From assembly GCF_005222675.1 (NCBI RefSeq), contig NZ_STGE01000074.1:1-64000 (forward strand): 64,000 nt of DNA, given 5' to 3'. The notes under the pieces were generated by a model. That model saw only the letters and a list, made by a program, of their open reading frames with translations, was not told the origin of the DNA and did not search any database. The position numbers were made by a program, and so were the translations under genes. Each line of letters opens with the position of its first letter. Position 1 is the first letter of the stretch. This DNA is from Mycolicibacterium sp. CR10. GTDB taxonomy: Bacteria > Actinomycetota > Actinomycetes > Mycobacteriales > Mycobacteriaceae. Below, one piece after another: positions 54,312-63,084 of the stretch.

Positions 54312-55372
54312 AGGAGGGGCCGCTCGCGGGCATCCGCATCCTCGAGGTCGGGGTGATGCTAGCCGGTCCCTACGCCACCATGCTGCTGGCCGACCTCGGC
54401 GCCGAGGTGATCAAGATCGAGCCGCCCGGCGGAGAGATCTCCCGCCAGGTCAGCGACAGCTATTTCGCCAGCCTGAACCGCAACAAGCAAAGCATCTGCC
54501 TCGACCTCAGGTCCCCCGATGGGCGGCGGCGACTCGGTGAGCTGGCCGCCAATTCGCATGCACTGCTGGTCAATATGAAACCGTCGGCCATCCGGCGGTT
54601 GGGGTTGACCTACGAATCACTGCGGGAGTTCAACGACGGCATCGTCTGTGTGGCGCTGACTGGTTTCGGGCTCGACGGCGGCGACGACCCGGCTTTCGAC
54701 TACGTCATCCAGGCGGCGACGGGCGTGGCCGCCATGACCGGTGATCCGGAAGGGCCTCCTACGCTGCCGGGCTACTCGTCCGCCGACAACTCCACCGGGC
54801 TGACGGCGGCCCTGGGGCTGCTGGCGCAGATCGTGTCCGGACGCGGCGGGCAGGTCGACGTGTGTCTGCGGGACGTGATGTTCTCGCAGCTGAACTACCG
54901 CGCTGCGGCGTTTCTCAACGACGGGACCGAACCGCAGCGACATCCCTACGGCGCCCACTCGTACTACGTTCCGGCGCAGCTGTTCTCGACCGCCGACGGC
55001 TACCTCGCATTGTTCATCACCCACGACGCGTTCTGGGCGGCATTCGCCGCAGAGGCCGGGATCGAGGGCTTCCCGACGATGGCCGAACGCGCCACCCGCC
55101 GCGACGACGTGCTCGCGCTCGTCGGCGCGGCGTTGGCTGCCGACACCGCGGTGAGTTGGCAGGAGAGACTGCGGCCGTTGGGAATTCCGGTGTCCGCCGT
55201 CCGGACCCTGCCGGAGGCCCTTGCGGCCACGCCAGAGGTGGTCATTACGGCCGGCGAGTTCGAACAGGTGGGCAGCCCGATTCGGATCGCAGGTTTCGAA
55301 CCGACCTACCGGCCGGCACCCCGCCTCGACGAGCACGGCGCCGTGGCTGGCGAACCGGCTCACTCGTCGTAA
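54308..55372 (+). CDS. CaiB/BaiF family (class III) CoA-transferase
   Basis: A 354-residue class III CoA-transferase. The N-terminal LAGIRILEVGVMLAGPYATMLLADLGAEVIKIE segment is typical; the catalytic Asp is in YSSADNSTGLTAALG near residue 160; RGGQVDVCLRDVMF follows. Family relatives also act as alpha-methylacyl-CoA racemases, so epimerising a 2-methyl-branched acyl-CoA is an alternative. GTG 54308 overlaps the LLM stop. It overlaps the convergent ferredoxin gene by 13 bases. Confidence 0.88.
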   Translation: MKEGPLAGIRILEVGVMLAGPYATMLLADLGAEVIKIEPPGGEISRQVSDSYFASLNRNKQSICLDLRSPDGRRRLGELAANSHALLVNMKPSAIRRLGLTYESLREFNDGIVCVALTGFGLDGGDDPAFDYVIQAATGVAAMTGDPEGPPTLPGYSSADNSTGLTAALGLLAQIVSGRGGQVDVCLRDVMFSQLNYRAAAFLNDGTEPQRHPYGAHSYYVPAQLFSTADGYLALFITHDAFWAAFAAEAGIEGFPTMAERATRRDDVLALVGAALAADTAVSWQERLRPLGIPVSAVRTLPEALAATPEVVITAGEFEQVGSPIRIAGFEPTYRPAPRLDEHGAVAGEPAHSS

Positions 55373-55698
55373 TTCACCGTCACCGTCGACGTGTCCGGAA
55401 CGGCTTGGCAGGTGAGCACATATCCCTCGTCGACCTCGTCCTCGGTCAGCGCGTCGTTGACGCGCATCGTGGCGCTGCCGTCGGTCAGAAGAGCCATGCA
55501 GGTACCGCAGTTGCCGGCCTCGCACGAGAACGGCGGTCCCAATCCGGCTCGGCGGGCGCTTTCCAGCAGGGTCTCGCCGGGTTTCGGCGTCACCGATGCA
55601 GTGCTGCCGTCCAGGTGGATGGTGACGGTGGCGTCCACCGTTTTCAGGTCAGTATCTGTCACAGTGTCCCCAGATCCCGGTGCGTGCGGGCCGGCCAT
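55360..55698 (-). CDS. 2Fe-2S ferredoxin (plant type)
   Basis: A 112-residue ferredoxin with the CxxxxCxxC...C pattern: CEAGNCGTC and, further on, LTCQA. It would carry electrons to or from an oxygenase or reductase, but no oxygenase is visible in the window. ATG 55698 is favoured by GGAAGGGGG immediately upstream; ATG 55716 and 55722 are alternatives. Divergent from the acyl-CoA ligase gene with a perfect palindrome between them. Confidence 0.9.
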   Translation of the reverse strand: MAGPHAPGSGDTVTDTDLKTVDATVTIHLDGSTASVTPKPGETLLESARRAGLGPPFSCEAGNCGTCMALLTDGSATMRVNDALTEDEVDEGYVLTCQAVPDTSTVTVNYDE

Positions 55699-55732
55699 AT
55701 GACCCCCTTCCGACATTGTCATTCTGATACTA

Positions 55733-55749
55733 GGAGAATACTATTCTCC
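55733..55749. promoter_or_regulatory. Perfect palindromic operator GGAGAATA-C-TATTCTCC
   Basis: A 17-base perfect inverted repeat in the ferredoxin/ligase divergent gap. It includes TANNNT sequences on both strands (for example TATTCT at 55742), so a bound regulator would block RNA polymerase in both directions. The core GAGAAT-N3-ATTCTC recurs at 61531, and half-sites occur at 51088 and 51197. Confidence 0.75.
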
Positions 55750-55774
55750 CATACAAACGGTAGTCCTCTCCAAA

Positions 55775-57241
55775 ATGTTACCCACGGCTATCGGGAAGGG
55801 CGCGCGCAACGTGAGTGAGCGGATGGCGCTCGCCTTCGGCGACCGGCAGTACAGCGTCGAGGACCTCGATGCGCTGGCCGACGGGATGGCTACCGTCCTC
55901 GAACAGCGGGGGGTGGGGGAGGGCGCCCGCGTGGCGGTCATGTCGTCGAACCGTCCCGAGTTCGTGGTCGCGCTGCGTGCCATCTGGCGCCTTGGCGCGG
56001 CGGCCGTGCTGTTGAGTCCGTCATGGAAGCAGGCCGAGGTCCGCCATGCGCTGACACTCACCGCGCCGTCGCACGCAGTCGGGGATCATCCGGTCCTGGC
56101 CGAGTTGATGCCAATGCTTCATCTCGACGAGCCGGTCGCCCCGGCGGTCCGCACGATCAATCCGCCCGCGCCGGAAGGCGATGCGGTGTTCGTGTTCAGC
56201 TCCGGGACCACCGGCCTGCCCAAGGCGGTCCGGCACACCCACGCCTCGCTGGCAGTCGCAGTTCGCCATTGGCGCGAGGCGCTGGGGCTGTCCGACCAGG
56301 ACCGCATGCAGGTGATGACGCCGCCGTCCCACATCCTCGGTCTGCTCAACATCGTGACGGCGCTCGACACCGGCGCGTGGATCAGACTGCATCCCCGCTT
56401 CGATATCGACACGATGTTGCGGCACATCGAGTCCGATCGGATCACCATCGAGATGGCCGTCGCGCCGATCGCCTTGGCGCTGTCGGCGCATCCGCATCTG
56501 GAATCCCACGACCTGTCATCGCTGCGGTACATCATGTGGTGCGCCACCCCGGTCACCGAGAGTGTCGCGCGCAAGGTCACAGAGCGCACCGGCGTCTCCT
56601 GGGTAACCGCTTATGGGGCAAGCGAATTACCGGTGATCTCCTGCAACGACATCGATGGTGCGCGGCTGGACACCGTCGGCCGGCCGGTGCCGGGAGTCGG
56701 CGTACGGATCGTCTCTCTCGAGACCGGCGAGCCGCTCGGCCCCGATGCCCCGGGGGAGATCCAGGTCCTCTCGGATTCGGCGATGACCGGCTATCTCCCG
56801 GAGGGGACGACCGCAGGGGCGTTCGCCGACGGCTGGTACCGCACCGGCGACGTCGGCTACCTCGATGCGGACGGTTGGCTGCGGATCACCGACCGCGCCA
56901 AGGAGATGATCAAGGTGCGTGGATTCCAGGTCGCGCCAGCGGAGATCGAAGCCGTGCTGCACGGACATCCGGCCGTCGCGGACTGCGCGGTTTTCGGGGT
57001 GCCCGACGCGGCCGACGGCGAAGCCGTCATCGCGGCCGTCACGACGAACGCCGCCGTCGACCCCGATGCGCTCGTCGCACTCGTCGGCGACACGCTGGCG
57101 TCCTACAAGCGACCGAGCCGAGTGTTCATCGTGTCCGAAATACCCCGGTTGCCATCGGGCAAGGTATTGCGCCGAGTGCTACGGGAGCGTGCGATGAGCG
57201 CTTGCGCGAAGAGCGGAGGGAATCTGTGGACGTCCGTCTGA
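55775..57241 (+). CDS. Acyl-CoA ligase (ANL superfamily)
   Basis: A 488-residue adenylating enzyme: VFVFSSGTTGLPKAVRHTH phosphate loop, YGASELPV, GWYRTGDVGYLDADGWL, MIKVRGFQVAPAEIE and the catalytic Lys in RLPSGKVLRRVL. It opens the rightward operon ligase, small ACAD, large ACAD, crotonase. With the ligase at 48661 this island has two acid-activating enzymes, one at each end of the mutase segment. It overlaps the next gene by 16 bases. Confidence 0.92.
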   Translation: MLPTAIGKGARNVSERMALAFGDRQYSVEDLDALADGMATVLEQRGVGEGARVAVMSSNRPEFVVALRAIWRLGAAAVLLSPSWKQAEVRHALTLTAPSHAVGDHPVLAELMPMLHLDEPVAPAVRTINPPAPEGDAVFVFSSGTTGLPKAVRHTHASLAVAVRHWREALGLSDQDRMQVMTPPSHILGLLNIVTALDTGAWIRLHPRFDIDTMLRHIESDRITIEMAVAPIALALSAHPHLESHDLSSLRYIMWCATPVTESVARKVTERTGVSWVTAYGASELPVISCNDIDGARLDTVGRPVPGVGVRIVSLETGEPLGPDAPGEIQVLSDSAMTGYLPEGTTAGAFADGWYRTGDVGYLDADGWLRITDRAKEMIKVRGFQVAPAEIEAVLHGHPAVADCAVFGVPDAADGEAVIAAVTTNAAVDPDALVALVGDTLASYKRPSRVFIVSEIPRLPSGKVLRRVLRERAMSACAKSGGNLWTSV

Positions 57242-58041
57242 CCAGTGAGCAGCAACAGCTTCGGGATGCCGCGGCCAAGCTGACCGACGATCTCGGACCG
57301 GGGTCGGTCGCCGATCTCGATAATGAGATCCGGAACGCGCGGCTGGAGAAGGCCGTCGACGCCGCCGGCTTCCGGACGCTGCGCTCCGACGGTGCCTCCG
57401 GCGTGGAGGTGGCGATCGTGGCCGAGGAGTTCGCACGCGGTCTGGTCGACGTCCCGTTCCTCGGTCCCGTCCTCACAGACGATCTCAATCATCGCCTCGG
57501 GAGCGAATCAGTCAGGGCGACTGAAGGTCTCGAGTCCGTCGATCTGACCGGAGCCCTCGTGGGGATTGTCGAATCTCCTGGTGAGCTCGCCGACCTCTCC
57601 GACGAGGACACCGGTCGCTGGCACGCGCTCGCACTGACTGCGACGACCGCCGATCTTGTCGGCTCAGCACGTGGCACCCTGACACTGGCCACCGAATATG
57701 CGAAGGTCCGCGAACAGTACGGCGCCACCATCGGCTCCTACCAGGCCGTCGGACATCTGCTCGCCGAGAGCCTGGCACTCATCGAGGGCTCAATCAGCCT
57801 GTTGCGGCATGCCGCATGGGCTGTGGACGAACTGCCCGCAACCGAGGCTGTGGAAGCCGCCCGAGTCGCCAAGGTGTACTGCGCGCGATCGGCGCTCACC
57901 GTCTGTGAGACGTCGATCCAGGTGCACGGCGGCATCGGCAACACCTGGGAATGTCTGGCGCACGTCTACCTGCGCCGTGTGCTCGCGACCACCGAAGCGT
58001 GGCCGGTGACGTTGGAGGAGTTGACCATTGGACTTTCGTGA
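57226..58041 (+). CDS. Small acyl-CoA dehydrogenase subunit
   Basis: A 271-residue acyl-CoA dehydrogenase-fold protein, shorter than the usual 380 residues. The FAD-binding REQYGATIGSYQAVGH and the C-terminal QVHGGIGNTWECLAHVYLRR are present, while the middle beta-domain is cut down. GTG 57226 has GGAGGG 5 bases upstream. It probably pairs with the next gene product as an alpha2beta2 FadE complex like those of M. tuberculosis cholesterol breakdown, where only one subunit type carries the catalytic base. Confidence 0.88.
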   Translation: MDVRLTSEQQQLRDAAAKLTDDLGPGSVADLDNEIRNARLEKAVDAAGFRTLRSDGASGVEVAIVAEEFARGLVDVPFLGPVLTDDLNHRLGSESVRATEGLESVDLTGALVGIVESPGELADLSDEDTGRWHALALTATTADLVGSARGTLTLATEYAKVREQYGATIGSYQAVGHLLAESLALIEGSISLLRHAAWAVDELPATEAVEAARVAKVYCARSALTVCETSIQVHGGIGNTWECLAHVYLRRVLATTEAWPVTLEELTIGLS

Positions 58042-59119
58042 CTCGCCGGACGAGGCCAGCTTCCGGGACAGGCTGCGTGGCTGGCTCACCGAGCAGAAGG
58101 GGAAGTTCCCCACCTCGGGCGACGAATACTGGGCCAAGGCCGGCGACTGGCACACCGCGCTGTACGAGGCCGGTTTCTTCGGCACGTCGTGGCCGACGGA
58201 ATACGGCGGCCAGGATCTGCCCCCGGTGTATGACGTCATCGTCGACGAGGAGATCGCCAAGGCGGGCGCTCCGGCACGACCGAGCCTGGGTTACCTGGTC
58301 GTCGGTCTGTCCCACCACGGCAGTGAGGAACTGCGACAGCGGTTTCTGCCCGGGATGATCAACGGGACCGAACGCTGGTGCCAGGGATTCTCGGAGCCGG
58401 GCGCAGGTTCGGACCTGGCGTCGTTGACGACGACCGCCGTGCCGAGTGGCGACGACCCCGATACCTACGTGATCCACGGCCACAAGATCTGGACGAGCTA
58501 CTCCGATGTCGCCGACTGGTGCCTGGTGTTGGCGCGCACCGACAAGAGTGTGCCCAAGCACAAAGGCATCTCGGCGTTCATCGTGCCGATGCACCAGGAC
58601 GGGATCGAGCAACGCCCGCTGAAGATGATCAGCGGCGTCACCAAGGAGTTCGGCCAGGTCGAGTTCGACGGGGCGCGGGTCTCGGCCGACAATATGGTGG
58701 GCGCACCGGGCGACGGCTGGAAGCTGGCCATGACGGTAGTCAGCCACGAGCGCGAACCGTCGACGCTGGGCTTCTCGGCACGGTACGGAAAGCTGGTGCG
58801 CCAGTTGGCTGGTCGCGTCGAGGGTCCGGCTCCGGATGAGTTGTCCTGGGCGTGGGTGCAGACTGAGATGCTGAGGCTGCACGTGCGCCGAAGGCTGTCG
58901 GAGCAACTCGACGGGCTCACGCATGGGCCGCAGGGGTCGCTCGACAAGCTGTTGATGACGTGGGTGGAGCAGTCGGTCGGACACGCCACGCTGGCCACGC
59001 TCGGCACCAAGGACCCGGAGCTGTTCGGCGCCTACATGTACAGCCGCGCCCAGAGCGTGATGGGCGGCACGTCGCAGATACAGAAGAACATCATCGCCCA
59101 GCGAATACTGGGTTTGTGA
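58028..59119 (+). CDS. Acyl-CoA dehydrogenase, large partner subunit
   Basis: A 363-residue dehydrogenase with WCQGFSEPGAGSDLASL, IHGHKIWTSYSDVADW and the C-terminal GGTSQIQKNIIAQRILGL. TTG 58028 overlaps the small-subunit gene by 14 bases and has GGAGGAG 7 bases upstream, so a TTG start with coupling is the best reading. With the preceding gene it likely makes a heteromeric dehydrogenase for a bulky acyl-CoA. Confidence 0.9.
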   Translation: MDFRDSPDEASFRDRLRGWLTEQKGKFPTSGDEYWAKAGDWHTALYEAGFFGTSWPTEYGGQDLPPVYDVIVDEEIAKAGAPARPSLGYLVVGLSHHGSEELRQRFLPGMINGTERWCQGFSEPGAGSDLASLTTTAVPSGDDPDTYVIHGHKIWTSYSDVADWCLVLARTDKSVPKHKGISAFIVPMHQDGIEQRPLKMISGVTKEFGQVEFDGARVSADNMVGAPGDGWKLAMTVVSHEREPSTLGFSARYGKLVRQLAGRVEGPAPDELSWAWVQTEMLRLHVRRRLSEQLDGLTHGPQGSLDKLLMTWVEQSVGHATLATLGTKDPELFGAYMYSRAQSVMGGTSQIQKNIIAQRILGL

Positions 59120-59133
59120 GCCTAGGAGCGCAG

Positions 59134-59901
59134 ATGTACGACATGCCAACAGAAATCGACGTCCGAGCCGAGGGTGGGCTGCGCATCATCACGCTCAACC
59201 GGCCCGACGAGCTGAATGCCGTCAACGATGCCCTGCACGTCGGGCTGGCCAAGATCTGGGCTGCGCTCGACGAGGACGCCGGCGCCCGCGCAGCGGTGAT
59301 CACCGGCGCGGGCCGGGCGTTCTCGGCCGGCGGCGACTTCAACTACCTCGACGAGCTGCGCAACGACGAAGCACTCCGTCAGAAGACCATCAAGCACGGT
59401 CGCGAGCTCGTCATCGGGATGGTGCGCTGCCGCATCCCGGTGATCGCCGCGGTCAACGGCCCGGCCGTCGGTTTGGGCTGCAGCTTGGCCGCGCTGTCGG
59501 ACATCGTGTACATCGCCGAGGACGCGTTCTTCGCCGACCCGCATGTGCAGATCGGTCTCGTCGCCGCCGACGGTGGCCCGCTGGTGTGGCCGTCGCAGAT
59601 CAGCCTGTTGCAGGCCAAGGAGTTTGCGCTGACGGGGGTGCGGATCAAGGCGCAGCGGGCGGTGGAGCTCGGTATGGCCAACCATGTCGCGGCCGACCCC
59701 GTGGCCGAGGCGATCGCGTGCGCGACGAAGATCATGGAGCTCCCGCAGCAGGCCGTGGAAGCCACCAAGCGGCTGATGAACATTCAGCTGGAGCAGTCGG
59801 TGATGGCGTCGCTGGACTACGCCAACCTCTCCGAGTACGTCTCCTTCGGCACTGTGGACTTCAACAAGATCGTCGACGGGCTGATCGCCAAACAGAAGTG
59901 A
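59134..59901 (+). CDS. Crotonase-family protein (EchA-like) lacking both hydratase glutamates
   Basis: A 255-residue crotonase. The oxyanion-hole segments FSAGGDFNYL and NGPAVGLGCSLAALSD are present, but the positions of the two catalytic Glu of enoyl-CoA hydratase hold Ser (GCSL) and His (ADPHVQIG). An Asp follows in GLVAADGG. It is thus unlikely to be a simple hydratase; isomerase, decarboxylase or C-C hydrolase activity is possible. AGGAG lies 5 bases before ATG 59134; ATG 59143 is an alternative. Confidence 0.88.
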   Translation: MYDMPTEIDVRAEGGLRIITLNRPDELNAVNDALHVGLAKIWAALDEDAGARAAVITGAGRAFSAGGDFNYLDELRNDEALRQKTIKHGRELVIGMVRCRIPVIAAVNGPAVGLGCSLAALSDIVYIAEDAFFADPHVQIGLVAADGGPLVWPSQISLLQAKEFALTGVRIKAQRAVELGMANHVAADPVAEAIACATKIMELPQQAVEATKRLMNIQLEQSVMASLDYANLSEYVSFGTVDFNKIVDGLIAKQK

Positions 59902-59920
59902 TCTCCTGGCATCGACCCCG

Positions 59921-59983
59921 CCCCGGAATAGCATTCCTGGCTGCTGTGGCGCGAAAATCACAGCCAGGAATGCTATTCCGGGG
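59921..59983. terminator. Long perfect hairpin between convergent genes
   Basis: Two 23-base arms (59921-59943 and 59961-59983) are exact reverse complements around a 17-base loop. Each arm contains GGAATAGCATTCC or its complement. It separates the crotonase gene from the convergent SDR and lacks a U-run. It most likely ends transcription from both sides. The same GGAAT-N3-ATTCC core occurs in the hairpin at 9305-9367. Confidence 0.8.
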
Positions 59984-59987
59984 TAAG

Positions 59988-60734
59988 TCAGAAGGTGAGT
60001 TGCTCGCTGCGCTGGATGGTGCCGGTGACGCCGTCGGCGCGCTGGGTGGCCAACAGCACCGCTGCGTGGCCCATCGCCTCGGGGGGTTCGACCATCTCGG
60101 GCGGGATCTGCACGCCGCCGCCGCCGGCCTGCCACCCCTCGGTCAGCACCACCCGCGACGGGCTCAGGCAGTTCACCGCGATGTTGTCCGGTTTCAGATC
60201 GCTGGCCAGGCCGAGGTAGAGCCGTTCGGCGGCGGCCTTGGACACCCAGTACGCGTTGGCGCCCTGGTCGGTCATGGTGACGCCGGTGGTCGTGACCGCG
60301 ATCAGCGAACCGCCGCCGCGGGCACGCACGTGCGGGATGACGGCCTTGGTGACGAGGAAGACGCCGGTGGTGTTGACGTCCAGACACAGCCGCCAGCGCT
60401 TCAGCGGCGTGGATTCGATTGGGCCGAGCCACAACACGCCGGCATTGGCGACGAGGATGTCGATGCCGCCGAACTCGGCGACGGTTGCTGCCACCGCGTG
60501 GTCCACCGATTCCTCGCTGGTGACATCGCACGCCACCGGCAGAGCGCGGCCGCCCCGCGAGGTGATGCGGTCGGCCACGGACCCGATGGTGCCCGGCAGC
60601 CTGCCCGCTTCTTCGGAGCGGGCCGCGACCGCCACCGAGGCGCCCGCCTCGGCCAGCGCGCACGCGATCGTCGCGCCGATGCCGCGGCTGGCCCCGGCGA
60701 CGAACGCGACGCGCCCCGACAGGGAGCCACTCAC
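59988..60734 (-). CDS. Short-chain dehydrogenase/reductase
   Basis: A 248-residue SDR: GASRGIGATIACALAEAG, CDVTSEES, VANAGVL, YWVSK. The catalytic Ser position holds Thr (VTTTGVT). GTG 60734 overlaps the stop of the upstream SDR by 4 bases. The GRLPGTI segment after the Rossmann fold resembles SDRs beside acyl-CoA genes in mycobacterial steroid islands. Probably a hydroxyacyl-CoA dehydrogenase or reductase. Confidence 0.87.
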   Translation of the reverse strand: MSGSLSGRVAFVAGASRGIGATIACALAEAGASVAVAARSEEAGRLPGTIGSVADRITSRGGRALPVACDVTSEESVDHAVAATVAEFGGIDILVANAGVLWLGPIESTPLKRWRLCLDVNTTGVFLVTKAVIPHVRARGGGSLIAVTTTGVTMTDQGANAYWVSKAAAERLYLGLASDLKPDNIAVNCLSPSRVVLTEGWQAGGGGVQIPPEMVEPPEAMGHAAVLLATQRADGVTGTIQRSEQLTF

Positions 60735-61495
60735 TTGGGCGGGAACCGCAACGCTCCGTCGAGGCGGATGATCTCGCCATTGAGGTAGTCGTTCTCGATG
60801 ATGCTCTGCGCCAGCTGGGCATACTCGGTCGAGCGGCCCATGCGCTTCGGGAAGGGCACCTGCGGGGACCAGTACTGTTCGAGCTGGTCGGCGGCCTTGC
60901 CGTAGGCGGGGGTGTTGATCGTCCCCGGTGCGATGGTGACCACCCGGATGCCGAGCGGGGACAGGTCGCGCGCGGCCACGAGTGTCATTCCGAGCACGCC
61001 GCCCTTGGCCGCCGCGTAGGGGAGTTGGCCGATCTGCCCCTCGTAGCCGGCGATCGACGCGGTGTTCACGATGACCCCGCGGGCGCCCTCCTCGAGCGGT
61101 TCGGTCCTAGCGATCGCCGCCGCCGACAGGCGCATGACGTTGAACACCGCGGTCAGGTAGAACTCGATGGTCTTCTTGAAACCATCGAGGTCGAGCGGCG
61201 ATCCGTCCTTGCCAATCAGCCGGCCACCGCTGGCGGGGCCGCCATGGGTGTCCACCGAGATCCGCAGCGGGGCAAGCGCTTCCGCCTCGGCGATGGCCGC
61301 GTTGACGGACTCCTCGGAGGTGGCGTCGGTCGGGACGTACCGCACCCCGAGTTCGGCCTCGAGCGCCTTGCCCTTCTCGTCGGCAAGGTCGGCAACGACG
61401 ACCTTGGCGCCTGCGCCGTGCAGCCGTCGCACCGTCGCCTCGCCCAGTCCGCCCGCGCCTCCGACCACGAGGGCGGAACTACCGCTGATCTGCAT
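60731..61495 (-). CDS. SDR, 3-hydroxyacyl-CoA dehydrogenase type-2-like (HSD10-like)
   Basis: A 254-residue SDR with VVGGAGGLGEATVRRLH, VIVNTASIAGYEGQIGQLPYAAAKGG and IAPGTINTP, close to type-2 3-hydroxyacyl-CoA dehydrogenases, which oxidise branched and steroid-like hydroxyacyl-CoAs with NAD. The usual NNAG becomes THGGPA. AAGGAGG precedes the ATG. Divergent from the MeaB-like gene with a GAGAAT-N3-ATTCTC operator between them. Confidence 0.88.
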   Translation of the reverse strand: MQISGSSALVVGGAGGLGEATVRRLHGAGAKVVVADLADEKGKALEAELGVRYVPTDATSEESVNAAIAEAEALAPLRISVDTHGGPASGGRLIGKDGSPLDLDGFKKTIEFYLTAVFNVMRLSAAAIARTEPLEEGARGVIVNTASIAGYEGQIGQLPYAAAKGGVLGMTLVAARDLSPLGIRVVTIAPGTINTPAYGKAADQLEQYWSPQVPFPKRMGRSTEYAQLAQSIIENDYLNGEIIRLDGALRFPPK

Positions 61496-61530
61496 TTGGG
61501 TCCTCCTTGAAACTAAGACTCTCAGTGAGA

Positions 61531-61545
61531 GAGAATATCATTCTC
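61531..61545. promoter_or_regulatory. Palindromic operator GAGAAT-ATC-ATTCTC
   Basis: A 6+3+6 inverted repeat in the gap between the SDR (start 61495) and the MeaB-like gene. It is the same site as at 55733-55749, so one regulator probably controls both promoters. Confidence 0.7.
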
Positions 61546-61581
61546 ACGTTCGGAGCGGGACCGCGAGAGGAGGGGAACCGC

Positions 61582-62472
61582 CTGCGTAATCTGTCTGGAG
61601 TGACCATCGACGAGCTCATCGCGGCAGCGCGCAACGGTTCGCCCAGGGCGACCGGAAAGCTGCTCAGCCTGGTGGAGAGCCCGCGCCGCGCCGACGTACT
61701 CGAGGCGCTGGGTGACGTCACCCCGATCCGCGTCGTCGGTGTCACCGGGCCGCCGGGTGCCGGAAAGTCGACAACGGTCGGCGCCCTCGTCAGCGCCTAC
61801 CGGGACACCGGGTCACGGGTGGCGGTGCTGGCCGTCGATCCGTCCTCGCCCTACAGCGGCGGTGCGCTGCTGGGTGACCGCATCCGGATGGCCGCCCACA
61901 TCAACGATCCCGAGGTGCTGATCCGGTCGGTGGCGACCCGGGGGCACCTCGGCGGCCTCGCTGCGGCCGTGCCCGCGGCTCTCAGGCTGCTGGCGGCACT
62001 GTCCTACGACCTGGCCATCCTCGAGACGGTGGGCGTCGGGCAGTCGGAGATCGAGATCGCGGCGATCGCCGACCCGACGGTGGTGATCCTCAATCCCGGG
62101 GCCGGCGATGCCGTGCAGGCCGCCAAAGCCGGCCTGCTCGAGGTCGCCGACATCGTCGTGGTGAACAAGGCCGACCGCGACGGCGCCGACCAGACGGTCC
62201 GCGACCTGCGCGGTGAGACCCACGCTCCGATCCTGAAACTCGTTGCCGCGCAGGGTGAAGGCATCACCGAGTTGGTCGAGGCGATCGACGCCTATGCCCG
62301 AGACGACACGGCAGAGCGGCGGATGGCCCGTGCCCGCGCGCAGATCCTCTCGCTGGCGCAGACCCTGCTGCGCGGTCATCCGGACCTGGAGCGGCTCGCG
62401 ACAGCGGTCGCCGAGGGGCGCGACGATCCCTACACGGCCGCTGAACGACTCGTCGTACCTGCCGAATCCTGA
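61582..62472 (+). CDS. MeaB/ArgK-type G-protein chaperone of the acyl-CoA mutase
   Basis: P-loop GTPase that guards and reloads B12-dependent mutases. Motifs: Walker A GPPGAGKST, LAVDPSSPYSGGALLGDRIRM, RGHLGGLAAAVP, LETVGVGQSE and NKAD. At about 296 residues it is shorter at the C-terminus than many MeaB proteins. Start uncertain: CTG 61582 has AGGAGGGG 6 bases upstream, an ideal spacing, whereas the nearest standard start, GTG 61600, has no such site. It is the partner gene for the mutase at 51228-53269 although 8 kb away. Confidence 0.92.
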   Translation: MRNLSGVTIDELIAAARNGSPRATGKLLSLVESPRRADVLEALGDVTPIRVVGVTGPPGAGKSTTVGALVSAYRDTGSRVAVLAVDPSSPYSGGALLGDRIRMAAHINDPEVLIRSVATRGHLGGLAAAVPAALRLLAALSYDLAILETVGVGQSEIEIAAIADPTVVILNPGAGDAVQAAKAGLLEVADIVVVNKADRDGADQTVRDLRGETHAPILKLVAAQGEGITELVEAIDAYARDDTAERRMARARAQILSLAQTLLRGHPDLERLATAVAEGRDDPYTAAERLVVPAES

Positions 62473-63053
62473 GCCGGCAGATCCAGTATCCGGCGCGTCA
62501 TCTGGGTCAGTTGGTGGCGCAGCGTCTCGCCGTCGATGTCGGCGACCAGTGGGTGCATGACGGCCACGCTGATCGCGCTCGACAGCATCGCCGCGTGGAA
62601 GCGCGCCTCGACGCCGGCCTCGGTGCCCAGCAGCGCCGCGTAGAGGCGCTCGACGAAGCGTTGGAACGGTTCGTGTTCGGCCTGCAGTCGGATGATCACG
62701 GGGTCGAACAGCGGGACGCTGAAGGCGCCGCGGCGATCGATGGCCTGCTCGATCATTTTGTCCAGCAACACCTCCCGCGCACGCAACGGGTGTCCTTCGG
62801 CCTCGGCCGCCTCGAGTGCGTCCTCGAGCTTGCTCATCTCGCGTTCGGTGATGGCGATGACGATCTCTTCCTTGGTCTTGAACTGCCGGTAGACCGCGGC
62901 CTTCGTCACGCCCATCGCATCGGCGATCATCTGTAGCGACGTTCCGCTGACACCGCGTTCGGAGATCAGCTTCAGTGCCGCGTCCAGTACCCGCGTCTGC
63001 GCTGCGGTGCGGGTGATGGCGCTGAACCTGCGGCCCTGCTGTGCGGACGTCAC
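62430..63053 (-). CDS. TetR-family transcriptional regulator
   Basis: A 207-residue TetR protein with the helix-turn-helix VLDAALKLISERGVSGTSLQMIADAMGVTKAAVYRQFKTKEE in type and an all-helical C-terminal domain. Its GTG start has TACCCT 7 bases upstream (63061-63066), so it is probably leaderless. Two copies of a GGTTGCCGATCGGC element upstream are likely operators. The 3' end overlaps the MeaB gene by 43 bases. Sterol or acyl-CoA ligand binding is possible, not shown. Confidence 0.87.
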   Translation of the reverse strand: MTSAQQGRRFSAITRTAAQTRVLDAALKLISERGVSGTSLQMIADAMGVTKAAVYRQFKTKEEIVIAITEREMSKLEDALEAAEAEGHPLRAREVLLDKMIEQAIDRRGAFSVPLFDPVIIRLQAEHEPFQRFVERLYAALLGTEAGVEARFHAAMLSSAISVAVMHPLVADIDGETLRHQLTQMTRRILDLPAQDSAGTTSRSAAV

Positions 63054-63084
63054 ACCGACGAGGGTAGCCGACCATTGACCGTCT

